Shown in pieces: positions 7,958-17,178 of a stretch of 64,000 nucleotides of DNA. The position numbers and the translations under genes are program-made. Every line of letters begins with the position of its first letter. The stretch's first letter is position 1. The stretch spans positions 620,001-684,000 of the forward strand of contig NZ_PIOB01000001.1 in the NCBI RefSeq assembly GCF_002909255.1, read 5' to 3'. The notes under the pieces were generated by a model. It was not told the DNA's origin. It did no database searches and worked only from the letters and a program-made list of their open reading frames with translations. The DNA comes from Arenibacter hampyeongensis (GTDB lineage: Bacteria; Bacteroidota; Bacteroidia; Flavobacteriales; Flavobacteriaceae).

Positions 7958-10594
7958 ATGGGCAAGTCCTATTTGTTTACTATAATCTTTCTTTCTTCTC
8001 AATGTATTGTGTTCGCTCAAGACACTTTAAAGACGATTGACAAGATTCCCAAGAGGACCTATGTAACGAGGAGTATTGGTTATGAGGAACCTCCAACAAT
8101 AGATGGTGACCTCAGTGATGCAGTATGGAACTTGGTCGAATGGTCGGGTGATTTTACAGAAAATGAACCCAATAACGGAGCGACTCCGAGCCAGCAAACT
8201 AAATTTAGAATTCTTTACGATGACAAATTCTTATATGTAGGAGTTCGATGTTTTGATTCCGATAGCAATAATGTTGAGCGTAGATTGGCACGTAGAGACA
8301 AGTTTGCCGGAGACTGGATCGATGTTGATATCGATAGTTATGGAGATAAGAGAACCGCCTTTGCTTTCAATATGACTGCAGCGGGGGTAAAAGGGGATGG
8401 ATTTTTGGCAGAAAACGGTAAAAACTGGGACCCTAGTTGGAACCCCGTGTGGTTTGGGGATGCCAAAATAGATGAAGAAGGTTGGACCGCTGAAATGAAA
8501 ATACCTTTTAGCCAAGTAAAATTCGGCAAGGCCAAAGAACAGATATGGGGTCTTCAGATCAACAGAAAAATTTTCGCTCAAGATGAACAGGCTGTATGGC
8601 AGGCGATGTCTCAAGATGCACCGGGCTGGGTGAGTGAAATGGGCATTCTTAGGGGACTAGTTGATATACAGCCCCAAAAACAACTGGAGATACAGCCTTT
8701 TATTGTCACACAATTGGATACTTACCCAAAAATAGAAGACAATCCTTTTCGTGATGGGAGCGACCTTAAGTTTAATGGCGGCTTGGATGCCAAGATTGGA
8801 ATAACCAATGATCTGACCTTAGATCTTACGGTAAACCCCGATTTTGGTCAGGTTGATGCTGATCCCGGTGCAATTGCCTTGGACGGATTTCAGATCTTCT
8901 TTGAAGAGAGACGGCCATTTTTCGTTGAGAACAAGAATATTTTCAATTATCAATTATCAGATGGCAACGATAATGTTTTTTATAGTCGGCGTATAGGTCG
9001 AAGCCCACATGGTACGGCCAATATTTCAGACTTGGAGTTCGCCGAGTCACCCATAAATACAACCATTCTAGGAGCGGCCAAATTTTCGGGAAAAACCAAA
9101 AAAGGATGGTCTATCGGCCTGCTTGAAAGTGTTACTGGAAAAATGTTCGCCGAGATTGATAATAATGGAGACAGAAGAAAAGAGATGGTTGAACCCTTGA
9201 CGAATTATCTTGTAGGCCGTTTACAAAAAGATTTTAACCATCGTAATTCATATTTCGGCGGAATTTTTACAGCAACCAATAGAAACTTACCGGATAATCT
9301 GGAATTTCTTCACAAGTCAGCTTATACAGGCGGAATCGACTTTAGACACAATTGGGGGAATAGGAATTATTACATTGAAGGAAATTTCGTGACTAGTATG
9401 GTAAATGGCAGTAAGGAGGCCATTGCCATTACGCAGAACAGCATTACCCATCTTTTTCAGCGGGTAGATGCAAGTCATGTAGCAGTCGAAACTGACCGGA
9501 CCTCACTTACGGGTACAGGTGGAAAATTGAAGGTAGGCAAGGCCGGAGGGGGCAACTGGCGTTACAATGGTGGTTTTATTTGGAAATCTCCCGAACTCGA
9601 ACTAAACGATGTGGGTTTTCTTAGGCAGGCCGATGAGATTCGGCAATTTGCCCAAATTCAACACCTTTTTTTAAGGCCCAATAGTTTCTATAGAAGGGCC
9701 CAAATCGGTATTGAACAATATACGACTTATGATTATGAGGGAAATTATAACCGTATGCTATACGAATTGGCGGGTTATATAAACTATAAAAATAATTGGT
9801 CTACTGAGTTCTTGGCAGCCCACAAACCTCGTATTTTTTCAAATACGGCTTTAAGAGGTGGACCAAGATGGCGTTGGTCCGATGAGAACTTTTTTTCATT
9901 GCAGGTCGGTTCTGATCGAAGAAAAAAGTTCAATTATACTTTGGGATATGTCAACAGTCAGTCAAAACAGAACAATTTTTCATTGGTACATTATAGTATC
10001 GAATTTAACTACCAACCCTTTGACGCGTTTAGTTTCTCCACAGAAATAGAGTATGAGGAGAACCCCAATAAAACACAATATGTAACCGAAACAAGTTTTG
10101 AAGGTGCTCCTAGGTACATTATGGCACATATTGATAACCGTACTTTTAGTACTTCCATCCGGTTTAATTACAGTATCAATCCCAATTTATCTATTCAATA
10201 CTATGGCCAGCCTTTTATTGCCAGAGGTATATATTCTGACTTCAATTTTGTGAACAATTCCATTGCTGATGATTTGGATCAAAGGGTAACTTGGTACGAT
10301 TCAAATCAGATTGCAAGACCATTGGGCGCTGGTAATTATTTGATTGACGAAAATCTTGATGGTACTACCGACTATGAAATTAGCGATCCCGATTTTGCTT
10401 TCGTGCAATTTCGTTCGAATTTGGTAGTGCGTTTGGAGTACGTTCCAGGATCCGAAATTTTCTTGGTTTGGTCTCAAGGGGTTACTGGGAATGGTGATCC
10501 AATAGACTCTCTGGGAAGAAATCTTGATGCCCAGATATTTGGAAACAAAAAAGACAATACCTTTTTGATCAAGGCCACCTATCGTTTTTTTTAA
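7958..10594 (+). CDS. DUF5916 outer-membrane protein with CBM9-like N-terminal domain
   Basis: An 878-residue protein with a signal peptide (cleavage near VFA-QDT). Residues ~45-230 match the carbohydrate-binding family 9-like fold (PPTIDGDLSDAVW, FLYVGVRCFDSD). The rest matches DUF5916 and consists of alternating aromatic-rich strands typical of an outer-membrane beta-barrel, ending with the C-terminal aromatic motif KATYRFF. Proteins of this kind are common in Bacteroidetes and their substrate is generally unknown; binding or uptake of a glycan or degradation product is an inference. It appears to be a single gene with its own -7 box 20 bp upstream. Confidence 0.88.
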   Translation: MGKSYLFTIIFLSSQCIVFAQDTLKTIDKIPKRTYVTRSIGYEEPPTIDGDLSDAVWNLVEWSGDFTENEPNNGATPSQQTKFRILYDDKFLYVGVRCFDSDSNNVERRLARRDKFAGDWIDVDIDSYGDKRTAFAFNMTAAGVKGDGFLAENGKNWDPSWNPVWFGDAKIDEEGWTAEMKIPFSQVKFGKAKEQIWGLQINRKIFAQDEQAVWQAMSQDAPGWVSEMGILRGLVDIQPQKQLEIQPFIVTQLDTYPKIEDNPFRDGSDLKFNGGLDAKIGITNDLTLDLTVNPDFGQVDADPGAIALDGFQIFFEERRPFFVENKNIFNYQLSDGNDNVFYSRRIGRSPHGTANISDLEFAESPINTTILGAAKFSGKTKKGWSIGLLESVTGKMFAEIDNNGDRRKEMVEPLTNYLVGRLQKDFNHRNSYFGGIFTATNRNLPDNLEFLHKSAYTGGIDFRHNWGNRNYYIEGNFVTSMVNGSKEAIAITQNSITHLFQRVDASHVAVETDRTSLTGTGGKLKVGKAGGGNWRYNGGFIWKSPELELNDVGFLRQADEIRQFAQIQHLFLRPNSFYRRAQIGIEQYTTYDYEGNYNRMLYELAGYINYKNNWSTEFLAAHKPRIFSNTALRGGPRWRWSDENFFSLQVGSDRRKKFNYTLGYVNSQSKQNNFSLVHYSIEFNYQPFDAFSFSTEIEYEENPNKTQYVTETSFEGAPRYIMAHIDNRTFSTSIRFNYSINPNLSIQYYGQPFIARGIYSDFNFVNNSIADDLDQRVTWYDSNQIARPLGAGNYLIDENLDGTTDYEISDPDFAFVQFRSNLVVRLEYVPGSEIFLVWSQGVTGNGDPIDSLGRNLDAQIFGNKKDNTFLIKATYRFF

Positions 10595-10692
10595 AGCCAA
10601 AAATTCACCGATCGTTATTATTGTCATTCAGGAAAAAACAGTCCCCGAAATTAGACTCCATTATTTTAAGAGAACAAGAATGCTTGATTAAT

Positions 10693-10738
10693 CGATGAAT
10701 TTTCCAGATTCATCGCAAACTTTTTCGGGTTCATCGCA
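10693..10738 (+). promoter_or_regulatory. Putative LytTR-type operator
   Basis: Two identical 9-bp direct repeats TTCATCGCA at 10709-10717 and 10730-10738 are 21 bp apart, two helical turns, as is usual for LytTR-family sites. A third half-site in inverted orientation (CGATGAAT at 10693-10700) pairs with the first. The array ends 28 bp before the exact -7 box at 10767-10774, an activator position. A LytTR regulator is encoded about 1.9 kb downstream. Confidence 0.5.
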
Positions 10739-10766
10739 TTTTTAAAAAATGCCTGATTTAGTGGCG

Positions 10767-10774
10767 TAAGTTTG
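10767..10774 (+). promoter_or_regulatory. Putative -7 promoter element
   Basis: TAAGTTTG is an exact match to TAnnTTTG and lies 55 bp before the start of the small secreted-protein gene. No good -33 TTG element is placed correctly, which fits a promoter that needs an activator. Confidence 0.5.
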
Positions 10775-10829
10775 TCCTGTAAATCAGTAATAACCCTCTG
10801 TAATAAAGCAGACTTAAAATTATAATAGC

Positions 10830-11417
10830 ATGAAAAAGTTTTTAAAGAGTATAGCAGTATTGTCCGTTATGTTCATAACAATGACAAGCATGGCAAACAA
10901 TCCTAAAATCAGTTTGACATCTGGAATCGATTCAAAAAGCCTAATATTTGAAATGGATGGCCAATCAATGGAATCCAAAATCAGAATGACCGATGAGAAT
11001 GCAAAGACCATTTTTTCGGAGAATATTCTCAATGCGAATTATGCCAAAAAGTTCAACCTTAAAGACCTTGAGATCGGCACTTATTATTTTACCATTGAGA
11101 ATTCCTTTTCATCCGTAGTCTATACTTTCGTTATTGATAGTAATGAAATTAGGATCAGGAACAAGGAGGAGAACACAGCCAAACCAATTTTCAGAAAAAC
11201 AGGTGACAAAATAGCTATAAACCTGTTCAATGGCGATCAGCAAAAAGTGGATATTGAAATAGTGGATAGCCGTAACAATACCGTTTTCAAGGAATCTACA
11301 AAAGGCGAATTGGTTATTGGGAAAGTAATCAATTTTGAAAACGCAATAAACGGCAACTATACCATTATCGTAAAAGACGGTGAAGAAACTCATTATCAAA
11401 ATATCTTCATTGGTTAG
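10830..11417 (+). CDS. Secreted beta-rich protein of unknown function
   Basis: A 195-residue protein with a clear signal peptide (MKKFLKSIAVLSVMFITMTS, cleavage after SMA). The mature part is predicted beta-rich, with two similar halves. Each half contains a short segment ending in a GTYYF or GNYTI motif, as in beta-sandwich modules at the C-termini of Bacteroidetes secreted proteins. There is no enzyme motif. It sits between a probable LytTR operator and the LytS/LytTR genes, and ends in its own terminator, so it may be a target or a cue-related partner of that system. Function is unknown. Confidence 0.75.
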   Translation: MKKFLKSIAVLSVMFITMTSMANNPKISLTSGIDSKSLIFEMDGQSMESKIRMTDENAKTIFSENILNANYAKKFNLKDLEIGTYYFTIENSFSSVVYTFVIDSNEIRIRNKEENTAKPIFRKTGDKIAINLFNGDQQKVDIEIVDSRNNTVFKESTKGELVIGKVINFENAINGNYTIIVKDGEETHYQNIFIG

Positions 11418-11456
11418 GCCATAATATGTGTTCAAATAAAAGCCTAATATTTAATA

Positions 11457-11492
11457 GAAAACGGTCCTTCGGTGAATCAAAGGGCCGTTTTC
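11457..11492 (+). terminator. Rho-independent terminator
   Basis: A 13-bp stem (11457-11469 with 11480-11492, one G-U pair) with a 10-nt loop is followed by TTGTTTTC. It ends the transcript of the small secreted protein and separates it from the kinase gene. Confidence 0.8.
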
Positions 11493-11603
11493 TTGTTTTC
11501 TCAACTAGTCCCATTAGCCTGAATTTTGTAAAGTCATTGCAATGTTCTGTTATGCGCTTATCTACGTTTTGATTATCTTGTCAATCATCATCAAAAATTA
11601 TTA

Positions 11604-12644
11604 ATGAAACTTGATTTTACTTCTTTAAAAAAATATCAAAAAGTCATCGTACACATATTGGTTTGGACGGCACTTTTCTTTTTACCCTATATTTTAGCGT
11701 TACAGGTCGAAGAAGGTGGCCCCAGATCGGAATTAACAAGAAGGATTCTTCATTTGAACAGTATTATGAACATATTTTGGGCGACGACGTTCTACTTGAA
11801 CACCCTCGTTCTTGTTCCCAGATTATTGTTTCAAAAAAAGATTTTTCTATTTTTTCTTGGCAATATCACTTTTTTTGCGGGAATTTTGTTGCTCAACCGA
11901 TGGTTGTACGGGGTTCTAATAACGGAACAACCTTATTCTTTTTTCAAGGGGATTGTATTCAACGGGCTTCCTTTCCTGTTTTTTGTCTTAATAGGCACCG
12001 TTTTCAAGTCGGTTTCCGACAGGGTCAGAATGGAACGTATTGCCCAAGAGCGTGAAAGCGAGAACTTAAAAACGGAACTCTCTTTTTTGCGTTCCCAGAT
12101 CAGTCCCCATTTTTTGTTCAACGTGCTCAATAATATTGTGGCCTTGGTGCGACTTAAAAGTGAAGAACTGGAGCCTACCATCATCAAACTCTCCTCCTTG
12201 ATGCAATACATGCTATATGATACAGACGAGGACAAAGTATTGCTGAGAAGCGAGGTGGATTACCTACAAAGCTATATAGACTTACAAAAGCTTCGTTTTG
12301 GCGATCGACTTGCCCTAGTCGTCGATTTGAAACCTAAGGAAGATTGGCACGCTATTGAACCCATGCTCCTGATTCCCTTTGTGGAAAATGCCTTTAAACA
12401 TGGTACGGGATTGACAAAAGACCCTGAAATCAATATTTCATTACAGACCTTTAACAACAGGCTTATTTTTAGAGTGAAAAATAAATACCTCGAGAAAGAT
12501 AAAGTAAAGGACAAAGTCTCGGGGATCGGCCTTACCAATGTTCAGCGACGGTTACAGCTTTTATATGGAAAGAACCATAGTCTCGCTATCGATAAGACCG
12601 ATGATTGGTTTAGCGTTACCCTTGAATTAACATTTGAACCATGA
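11604..12644 (+). CDS. LytS/YehU-type sensor histidine kinase
   Basis: A 346-residue inner-membrane kinase of the His_kinase family PF06580. The first ~145 residues contain four hydrophobic segments and no periplasmic domain. A short coiled linker leads to the phospho-acceptor motif QISPHFLFNVLNN with His169. The ATP-binding part has the N box LIPFVENAFKHG and the G box GIGLTNVQRRLQLLYG. It phosphorylates the LytTR regulator encoded next, whose start overlaps its stop by 4 nt (ATGA). The signal is not evident from the sequence. Confidence 0.93.
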   Translation: MKLDFTSLKKYQKVIVHILVWTALFFLPYILALQVEEGGPRSELTRRILHLNSIMNIFWATTFYLNTLVLVPRLLFQKKIFLFFLGNITFFAGILLLNRWLYGVLITEQPYSFFKGIVFNGLPFLFFVLIGTVFKSVSDRVRMERIAQERESENLKTELSFLRSQISPHFLFNVLNNIVALVRLKSEELEPTIIKLSSLMQYMLYDTDEDKVLLRSEVDYLQSYIDLQKLRFGDRLALVVDLKPKEDWHAIEPMLLIPFVENAFKHGTGLTKDPEINISLQTFNNRLIFRVKNKYLEKDKVKDKVSGIGLTNVQRRLQLLYGKNHSLAIDKTDDWFSVTLELTFEP

Positions 12645-13354
12645 TAAACTGTATCGCCATAGATGACGAGCCCCTGGCATTGGAGCTGCTAAAGGACAAC
12701 ATAAGTAAAGTGCCTTTCTTGAATCTGGTTGCTACTTGCAACAATGCTTTTATGGCCATGGAAACTTTGGCGCAGCACCCTGTAGACCTTGTATTTATCG
12801 ATATTCAAATGCCTGGCCTGACCGGACTCCAATTTATTGCCAGCCTTGAAAAAAAGCCGCTCGTAATATTTGTCACTGCCTACAAACAATATGCTGTGGA
12901 AAGCTATGATCTGGACGTTGTGGATTATCTTGTAAAACCTGTGGGGTTGGAACGTTTTATAAAAGCCTGCCATCGCGCCAAGGAACTCTTTGACTTAAAA
13001 TCCACGAAACATACTGCGCCGATCAAGACGGTAAAAGACCATTTTTACGTAAATGTCGATTACAGCCAGGTAAAAATAGTCTTCGATGAAATTATTTGGA
13101 TGAAGGGCTATGGAGATTATATCAAGTTTCATTTAAAGAGTGCCGAACATCCATTAGTAGTGCGAACAAGTTTCAAGGAACTGGACAGGGAACTGCCTCC
13201 TAACAAATTTATTAGGATCCATAAATCCTATTCGGTGGCTATTGATGCAATCACGGCCATTCGCAAAAACAGTATTTTTTTGGCGGACAGGGAACTTTCC
13301 GTTGGGGAGACTTTCCGGGAAGATGTCGAAAAATTGCTGCGAAGGGAAAGCTAG
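12641..13354 (+). CDS. LytTR family response regulator
   Basis: A 237-residue response regulator. The receiver domain (1-~120) has the acidic pair Asp8-Asp9, the phospho-acceptor Asp54 in FIDIQMPG and the conserved Lys in DYLVKP. Residues ~135-235 form a LytTR DNA-binding domain (FIRIHKSYSVAID). It is translationally coupled to the kinase by a 4-nt overlap. LytTR proteins bind pairs of ~9-bp repeats about 21 bp apart, and exactly such a pair stands before the secreted-protein gene at 10830. This makes that gene the first candidate target. Confidence 0.94.
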   Translation: MINCIAIDDEPLALELLKDNISKVPFLNLVATCNNAFMAMETLAQHPVDLVFIDIQMPGLTGLQFIASLEKKPLVIFVTAYKQYAVESYDLDVVDYLVKPVGLERFIKACHRAKELFDLKSTKHTAPIKTVKDHFYVNVDYSQVKIVFDEIIWMKGYGDYIKFHLKSAEHPLVVRTSFKELDRELPPNKFIRIHKSYSVAIDAITAIRKNSIFLADRELSVGETFREDVEKLLRRES

Positions 13355-13367
13355 ATATTTGCCAAAA

Positions 13368-13405
13368 TTTGACATCCAATGAAATCATTTGATGTCAAAA
13401 TAATT
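13368..13405 (+). terminator. Terminator of the kinase-regulator operon
   Basis: A perfect 9-bp stem TTTGACATC (13368-13376) with GATGTCAAA (13391-13399) has a 14-nt loop and is followed by an A/T-rich run ending in TTTTT. Confidence 0.65.
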
Positions 13406-13428
13406 TTTAACATGTTTCGCGTGCAAAT

Positions 13429-13460
13429 AAAAAAACTTCAAAAGTTAAAAACTCTTGAAG
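13429..13460 (-). terminator. Rho-independent terminator (leftward)
   Basis: Stem 13436-13446 with 13450-13460, 11 bp with one mismatch and a 3-nt loop. Read leftward it is followed by seven U residues (13429-13435). It ends leftward transcripts that pass the tRNA-Ala gene. Confidence 0.75.
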
Positions 13461-13474
13461 CTCTGTATTTATTG

Positions 13475-13491
13475 GTGGAGAATACCGGAGT
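13475..13491. repeat. Copy of the tRNA-Ala 3' end
   Basis: These 17 bases are identical to 13637-13653, the 3' end of the tRNA-Ala gene plus one flanking base. The two copies are direct repeats 162 bp apart. The rest of a tRNA is missing here, so this is a fragment and not a second gene. Confidence 0.7.
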
Positions 13492-13568
13492 AACTGCGTT
13501 GCTCCGCAAGATATCCAATCCTGCAAATGCAATTGGTTAGGCCTATTGGCATAGGCCCTTTAAAACAC

Positions 13569-13600
13569 GAAAGTCACTCAAATAAACTTGAGTGACTTTC
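13569..13600. terminator. Perfect 13-bp hairpin, terminator-like
   Basis: 13569-13581 pairs perfectly with 13588-13600 around a 6-nt loop. It lies just downstream of the leftward tRNA gene, between the gene and the tRNA-end fragment. The flanking bases are A/T-rich but without a long U run in either direction. Confidence 0.5.
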
Positions 13601-13636
13601 CTAAGTTTTAAAACGCAAAACCAATTGCGCTTGATC

Positions 13637-13713
<77 letters not shown>

Positions 13714-13783
13714 TTTTGGCTGCCGCAAAGAAAATACTTTTTCTAACACTATCAAAGTACAATTCAAGCTTATTCCAAATTTA

Positions 13784-14581
13784 TTAATCTTTTTTCACAC
13801 TAAGCACCAAAACGGGGACTGGGGCGTAAAATTCCGATTTGGGAATGGTGTTTTTTTCCCACAGTTTCTTAAAGAACCCCCTTTTTTTTCTAAAAACACA
13901 TAACAAGTCTGGGTGTTTTGCCTCAAAATGCTGTAATACCCCTAAGTATGTAGAAGGATTTTCAGATTGGGTAAGTTCAGAACTGAGGCCCATTAAGGAC
14001 ATGTTTATTTTAAGGTCTTCTTTGGTGTAGCCGGGCGTTTTTACAAAAAGTAGGCTCACCTTGGAATCGAACTTTTTCTTAATTTCTATCAATGGGTATA
14101 AAATGCTTTTTTGCTTTAATACCCCGGATTTAAAGGCTGTCAAAATTGTTTTAAACGGCTTAAAAACAGTCCCCTTCGGTACTATTAGGGTGGGTATATC
14201 TGTTTGTTTTACGATTTTCCCTGAAGTGTGCCCTAAGTACAATTCCTCCTGTATGTCGTTACTTCTGGGAGCCAAAATAATTAAATCTATACCCAGGTCC
14301 TTATCAATATCCTTTAGTCCGTCTACGATGTCACCGTTATAAGTGGCCATCTTAATGTTTATGTTTTTAGAATCCACCTTTTCTATGACGGCTTTTATGT
14401 GTTCCTTACTGCTTTCGGCAAGTTTTTCCCTGATATTTGCCAAGGTACTTGCACTTGCACTGACACTAAATACTTCCATTACATAAATATTGGAATCAAA
14501 TTCGGTGGCGAAGTCCACCGCATATTGTAATGTTTCGTGCGCATTCTCAGAGGTTCCAATGGGAACAAGGATATTTTTCAT
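13784..14581 (-). CDS. Universal stress protein, two-domain UspA type
   Basis: A 265-residue cytoplasmic protein with a typical N-terminal UspA domain (MKNILVPIGTSENAHETLQY) and its ATP-loop-like motif LGHTSGKIVKQTDIP near 115-130. A second, weaker Usp-like half follows (about 145-265, VPVLVLSV at the end). Such proteins bind nucleotides and help cells survive stress; the exact role cannot be read here. The tRNA-Ala gene lies about 70 bp downstream on the same strand and may be cotranscribed. Confidence 0.9.
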   Translation of the reverse strand: MKNILVPIGTSENAHETLQYAVDFATEFDSNIYVMEVFSVSASASTLANIREKLAESSKEHIKAVIEKVDSKNINIKMATYNGDIVDGLKDIDKDLGIDLIILAPRSNDIQEELYLGHTSGKIVKQTDIPTLIVPKGTVFKPFKTILTAFKSGVLKQKSILYPLIEIKKKFDSKVSLLFVKTPGYTKEDLKINMSLMGLSSELTQSENPSTYLGVLQHFEAKHPDLLCVFRKKRGFFKKLWEKNTIPKSEFYAPVPVLVLSVKKD

Positions 14582-14983
14582 CTGTTTGTATTTATTTTAA
14601 TATTGGTCATCCCGATGACTATAGGGAGTTATTCGCCATAATAATCATTAGGGTTAACAACTGGAATTGTTATGGATCATTTCCTAAGTTCAGTTTTAAT
14701 TACATCTTACACCAATACTAGTTTGCTGGTCAGGTATGGCATAATTGAATTTATTGGTTATTGTCAATAAAAGGGAAAGCCCCTTTCATGATTCGATTCT
14801 TCATGAATAGTATAAATTTACAAATTAAATTTAACCGTGCATGATTCGATTGGCAAAGATATTGGAAATTCCGGTTATTCTTAATATTAGTAAGACCTGA
14901 GCTAAAAATAGTCTTGCGAATGTCATTTGTCAATGGAGAATGTCCCTTTCATTATTAAGAATTAATTTGATAAAGCATTTATT
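14582..14983. other. Intergenic region between divergent genes
   Basis: This 402-bp AT-rich spacer lies between the leftward stress-protein gene and the rightward MATE gene. A 12-bp word, CATGATTCGATT, occurs twice (about 14787 and 14839). I see no convincing gene; a leftward 60-codon frame at 14751-14933 has no recognisable features. Confidence 0.35.
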
Positions 14984-16318
14984 TTGAAGACAGTGATAAA
15001 TTTTAAAACTATTAATAATCTTGCTATTCCGGCTACCATAGCGGGTATTGCGGAACCATTGCTGTCCATTACCGATACAGCCATAGTGGGCAACATACCC
15101 CAAGATGGAATGGAGTCCTTGGCAGCAGCAGGAATAGTGGGCGCGTTTTTATCTATGTTGATATGGATTTTAGGCCAAACCCGTAGCGCTATTTCCGCGA
15201 TATTGTCACAGTACTTGGGCGCGGGGAAGTTGGATAGGGTTAAAACACTCCCGGCACAGGCTATCTTTTTAAACATTCTTTTGAGTATTGTTATCCTCCT
15301 TTCCACCATTTTTGTTGTTGAGGAAATATTTGTCTTGCTCAACGCCAAAGGTAGAATCTTGGAACTCTGTATTTCTTACTACTCTATTCGGGTTTGGGGA
15401 TTTCCCTTGACCTTATTCGTATTTGCCGTAATGGGTATTTTTCGAGGTTTACAGAATACTTTCTATCCTATGTTGATTGCTATCACAGGGGCGGTTATGA
15501 ATATAGGCCTTGACTTTGTACTCGTATATGGGGTGGAAGGGATTATTTCCCCTATGTTCTTGGAAGGAGCTGCTTGGGCCAGTTTAATTGCTCAGGGTAT
15601 AATGGCTGTAATGGCATTTATTCTTCTTATTTTAAAAACAAATATCAGCTTGGCCCTTAAATTCCCATTACACCCTGAATTGGGTAGATTGGTGGTCATG
15701 AGCCTAAACCTATTTGTAAGGGCTATAGCCTTAAACACTGCCTTAATTTTGGCGGTAAGGGAGGCAACGGCCTTGGGCGACAAGTATATTGGGGCCCATA
15801 CCATCGCCATAAATCTTTGGCTTTTTTCGGCCTTTTTTATTGATGGCTATGGAGCAGCGGGGAATATTTTGGGCGGTAAGTTATTGGGTGCCAAGAACTA
15901 CGATGGTCTATGGGAATTGGCCAAAAAAATTATGCTCTACGGCTTTGTAATAAGCTTAATTCTTGTTGTTGCGGGTTTCGTGTTCTACAGACCAATAGGG
16001 AGTATATTTTCCAACGATATTTCGGTATTACAAACCTTCTACTCCATATTTTTTATTGTAATCCTTGGTGTACCGATGAATATGGTCGCTTTTGTTTTCG
16101 ACGGACTTTTTAAAGGTTTGGGAGAAATGAAATATCTTAGGAATGTTTTGCTGGTCGCCACCTTCCTAGGTTTTGTTCCTTTGCTCTTTCTAGGAAAATA
16201 TCTTGATTGGGGGCTTTATGGTATTTGGCTTGCTTTTACCCTTTGGATGTTTATTAGGGGAGGCGCATTGGTTTGGAAATTTAGAAGAAAGTTTCGTCCG
16301 CTTCTTCAAAACGTTTAA
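14984..16318 (+). CDS. MATE family efflux transporter (DinF-like)
   Basis: A 444-residue inner-membrane exporter with about 12 hydrophobic segments and the MATE family N-terminus (LAIPATIAGIAEPLLSITDT), closest in pattern to the DinF/NorM branch. It uses an ion gradient to export organic cations or drugs; the substrate cannot be read. The longest frame starts with TTG 14984. GTG 14993 is the alternative, and no ATG lies near the conserved start, so initiation at a non-ATG codon is likely. The next gene follows after 84 bp, with a hairpin between them. Confidence 0.9.
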   Translation: MKTVINFKTINNLAIPATIAGIAEPLLSITDTAIVGNIPQDGMESLAAAGIVGAFLSMLIWILGQTRSAISAILSQYLGAGKLDRVKTLPAQAIFLNILLSIVILLSTIFVVEEIFVLLNAKGRILELCISYYSIRVWGFPLTLFVFAVMGIFRGLQNTFYPMLIAITGAVMNIGLDFVLVYGVEGIISPMFLEGAAWASLIAQGIMAVMAFILLILKTNISLALKFPLHPELGRLVVMSLNLFVRAIALNTALILAVREATALGDKYIGAHTIAINLWLFSAFFIDGYGAAGNILGGKLLGAKNYDGLWELAKKIMLYGFVISLILVVAGFVFYRPIGSIFSNDISVLQTFYSIFFIVILGVPMNMVAFVFDGLFKGLGEMKYLRNVLLVATFLGFVPLLFLGKYLDWGLYGIWLAFTLWMFIRGGALVWKFRRKFRPLLQNV

Positions 16319-16331
16319 TTTTGAAATGCTA

Positions 16332-16377
16332 CCTAAAACTTTCGGCCTTCTATATTAAGTGTCGGCCGAAATTTAGG
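16332..16377 (+). terminator. Hairpin after the MATE gene
   Basis: TTTCGGCC (16340-16347) pairs with GGCCGAAA (16364-16371), extended by CCTAAA/TTTAGG across a 2-nt bulge. There is no U run after it, so it may be a weak terminator or an mRNA-stabilising structure. Confidence 0.45.
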
Positions 16378-16402
16378 AAAGATAACAATTAACAAGAATA
16401 AT

Positions 16403-17170
16403 ATGGGCACTACCCGATCAAACGGAAGTTTATATACCAACATTGTAAATAGGGTCGCCACTGTAGAGTTTGGACATCCTGCCAGTAATTCCTTTGTTGC
16501 GGAACTATTGGAAAGGCTGACCGCAACCTTAGGTGAGTTATCAGTTAATGATGAGGTAACCCTTATAGTATTAAAATCCGAAGGGGACAGGGCTTTTTGT
16601 GCTGGTGCATCATTTGATGAATTGGTGGCAGTAAGTACTTTATCCGAAGGAAAAGTTTTCTTTAACGGATTTGCCCATTTGATCAATGCCATGAGGACTT
16701 GTAAAAAGCTTATCGTTGGAAGGGTTCAGGGCAAGGCAGTAGGAGGTGGGGTAGGAATTATATCGGCATGTGACTATGTGTTTGCCTGCGAAGCTGCTGC
16801 TATACGTTTGTCCGAACTTACCATAGGCATAGCACCTATGGTTATTGCCCCAGCGGTACAGCGAAAAATAGGTCTTGCCGGCATTTCGGAATTGTCGCTC
16901 TCGCCCAATGAATGGAAAAATGCCTACTGGGCACTGGAAAAGGGACTGTTTTCCAAGGTCTATGATAAACTGGAGGAAATGGACAAAGAATTGGAAATTT
17001 TCACTGAAAAATTAGCTGGATACAATCTTGAAGCCTTGCAAGAATGGAAGAAAGTGCTCTGGGAAGGAACTGGTCATTGGGACACCCTATTGACGAACAG
17101 GGCGGAAATTACAGGGCGATTGGCCATTTCTGAAGAAACCAAATCCGCACTCTCAAAATTTAAGAAATAG
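16403..17170 (+). CDS. Enoyl-CoA hydratase/isomerase family protein
   Basis: A 255-residue protein of the crotonase superfamily. The CoA and oxyanion-hole motifs are visible as CAGASFDEL (66-74) and GKAVGGGVGI (110-119). Compared with classical crotonase, the first catalytic Glu (usually GGGCE) is replaced by Gly here, while the second is kept as Glu138 in LSELTIG. It may therefore be an isomerase, a hydrolase-like member or a specialised hydratase; the substrate is unknown. It lies 8 bp before a DUF4199 gene on the same strand. Confidence 0.88.
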   Translation: MGTTRSNGSLYTNIVNRVATVEFGHPASNSFVAELLERLTATLGELSVNDEVTLIVLKSEGDRAFCAGASFDELVAVSTLSEGKVFFNGFAHLINAMRTCKKLIVGRVQGKAVGGGVGIISACDYVFACEAAAIRLSELTIGIAPMVIAPAVQRKIGLAGISELSLSPNEWKNAYWALEKGLFSKVYDKLEEMDKELEIFTEKLAGYNLEALQEWKKVLWEGTGHWDTLLTNRAEITGRLAISEETKSALSKFKK

Positions 17171-17178
17171 TAAGTATT

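Noticed and set aside
14751..14933. Leftward 60-codon frame in the spacer before the MATE gene
   Set aside because: No recognisable motif, no start context and no overlap with a known family.
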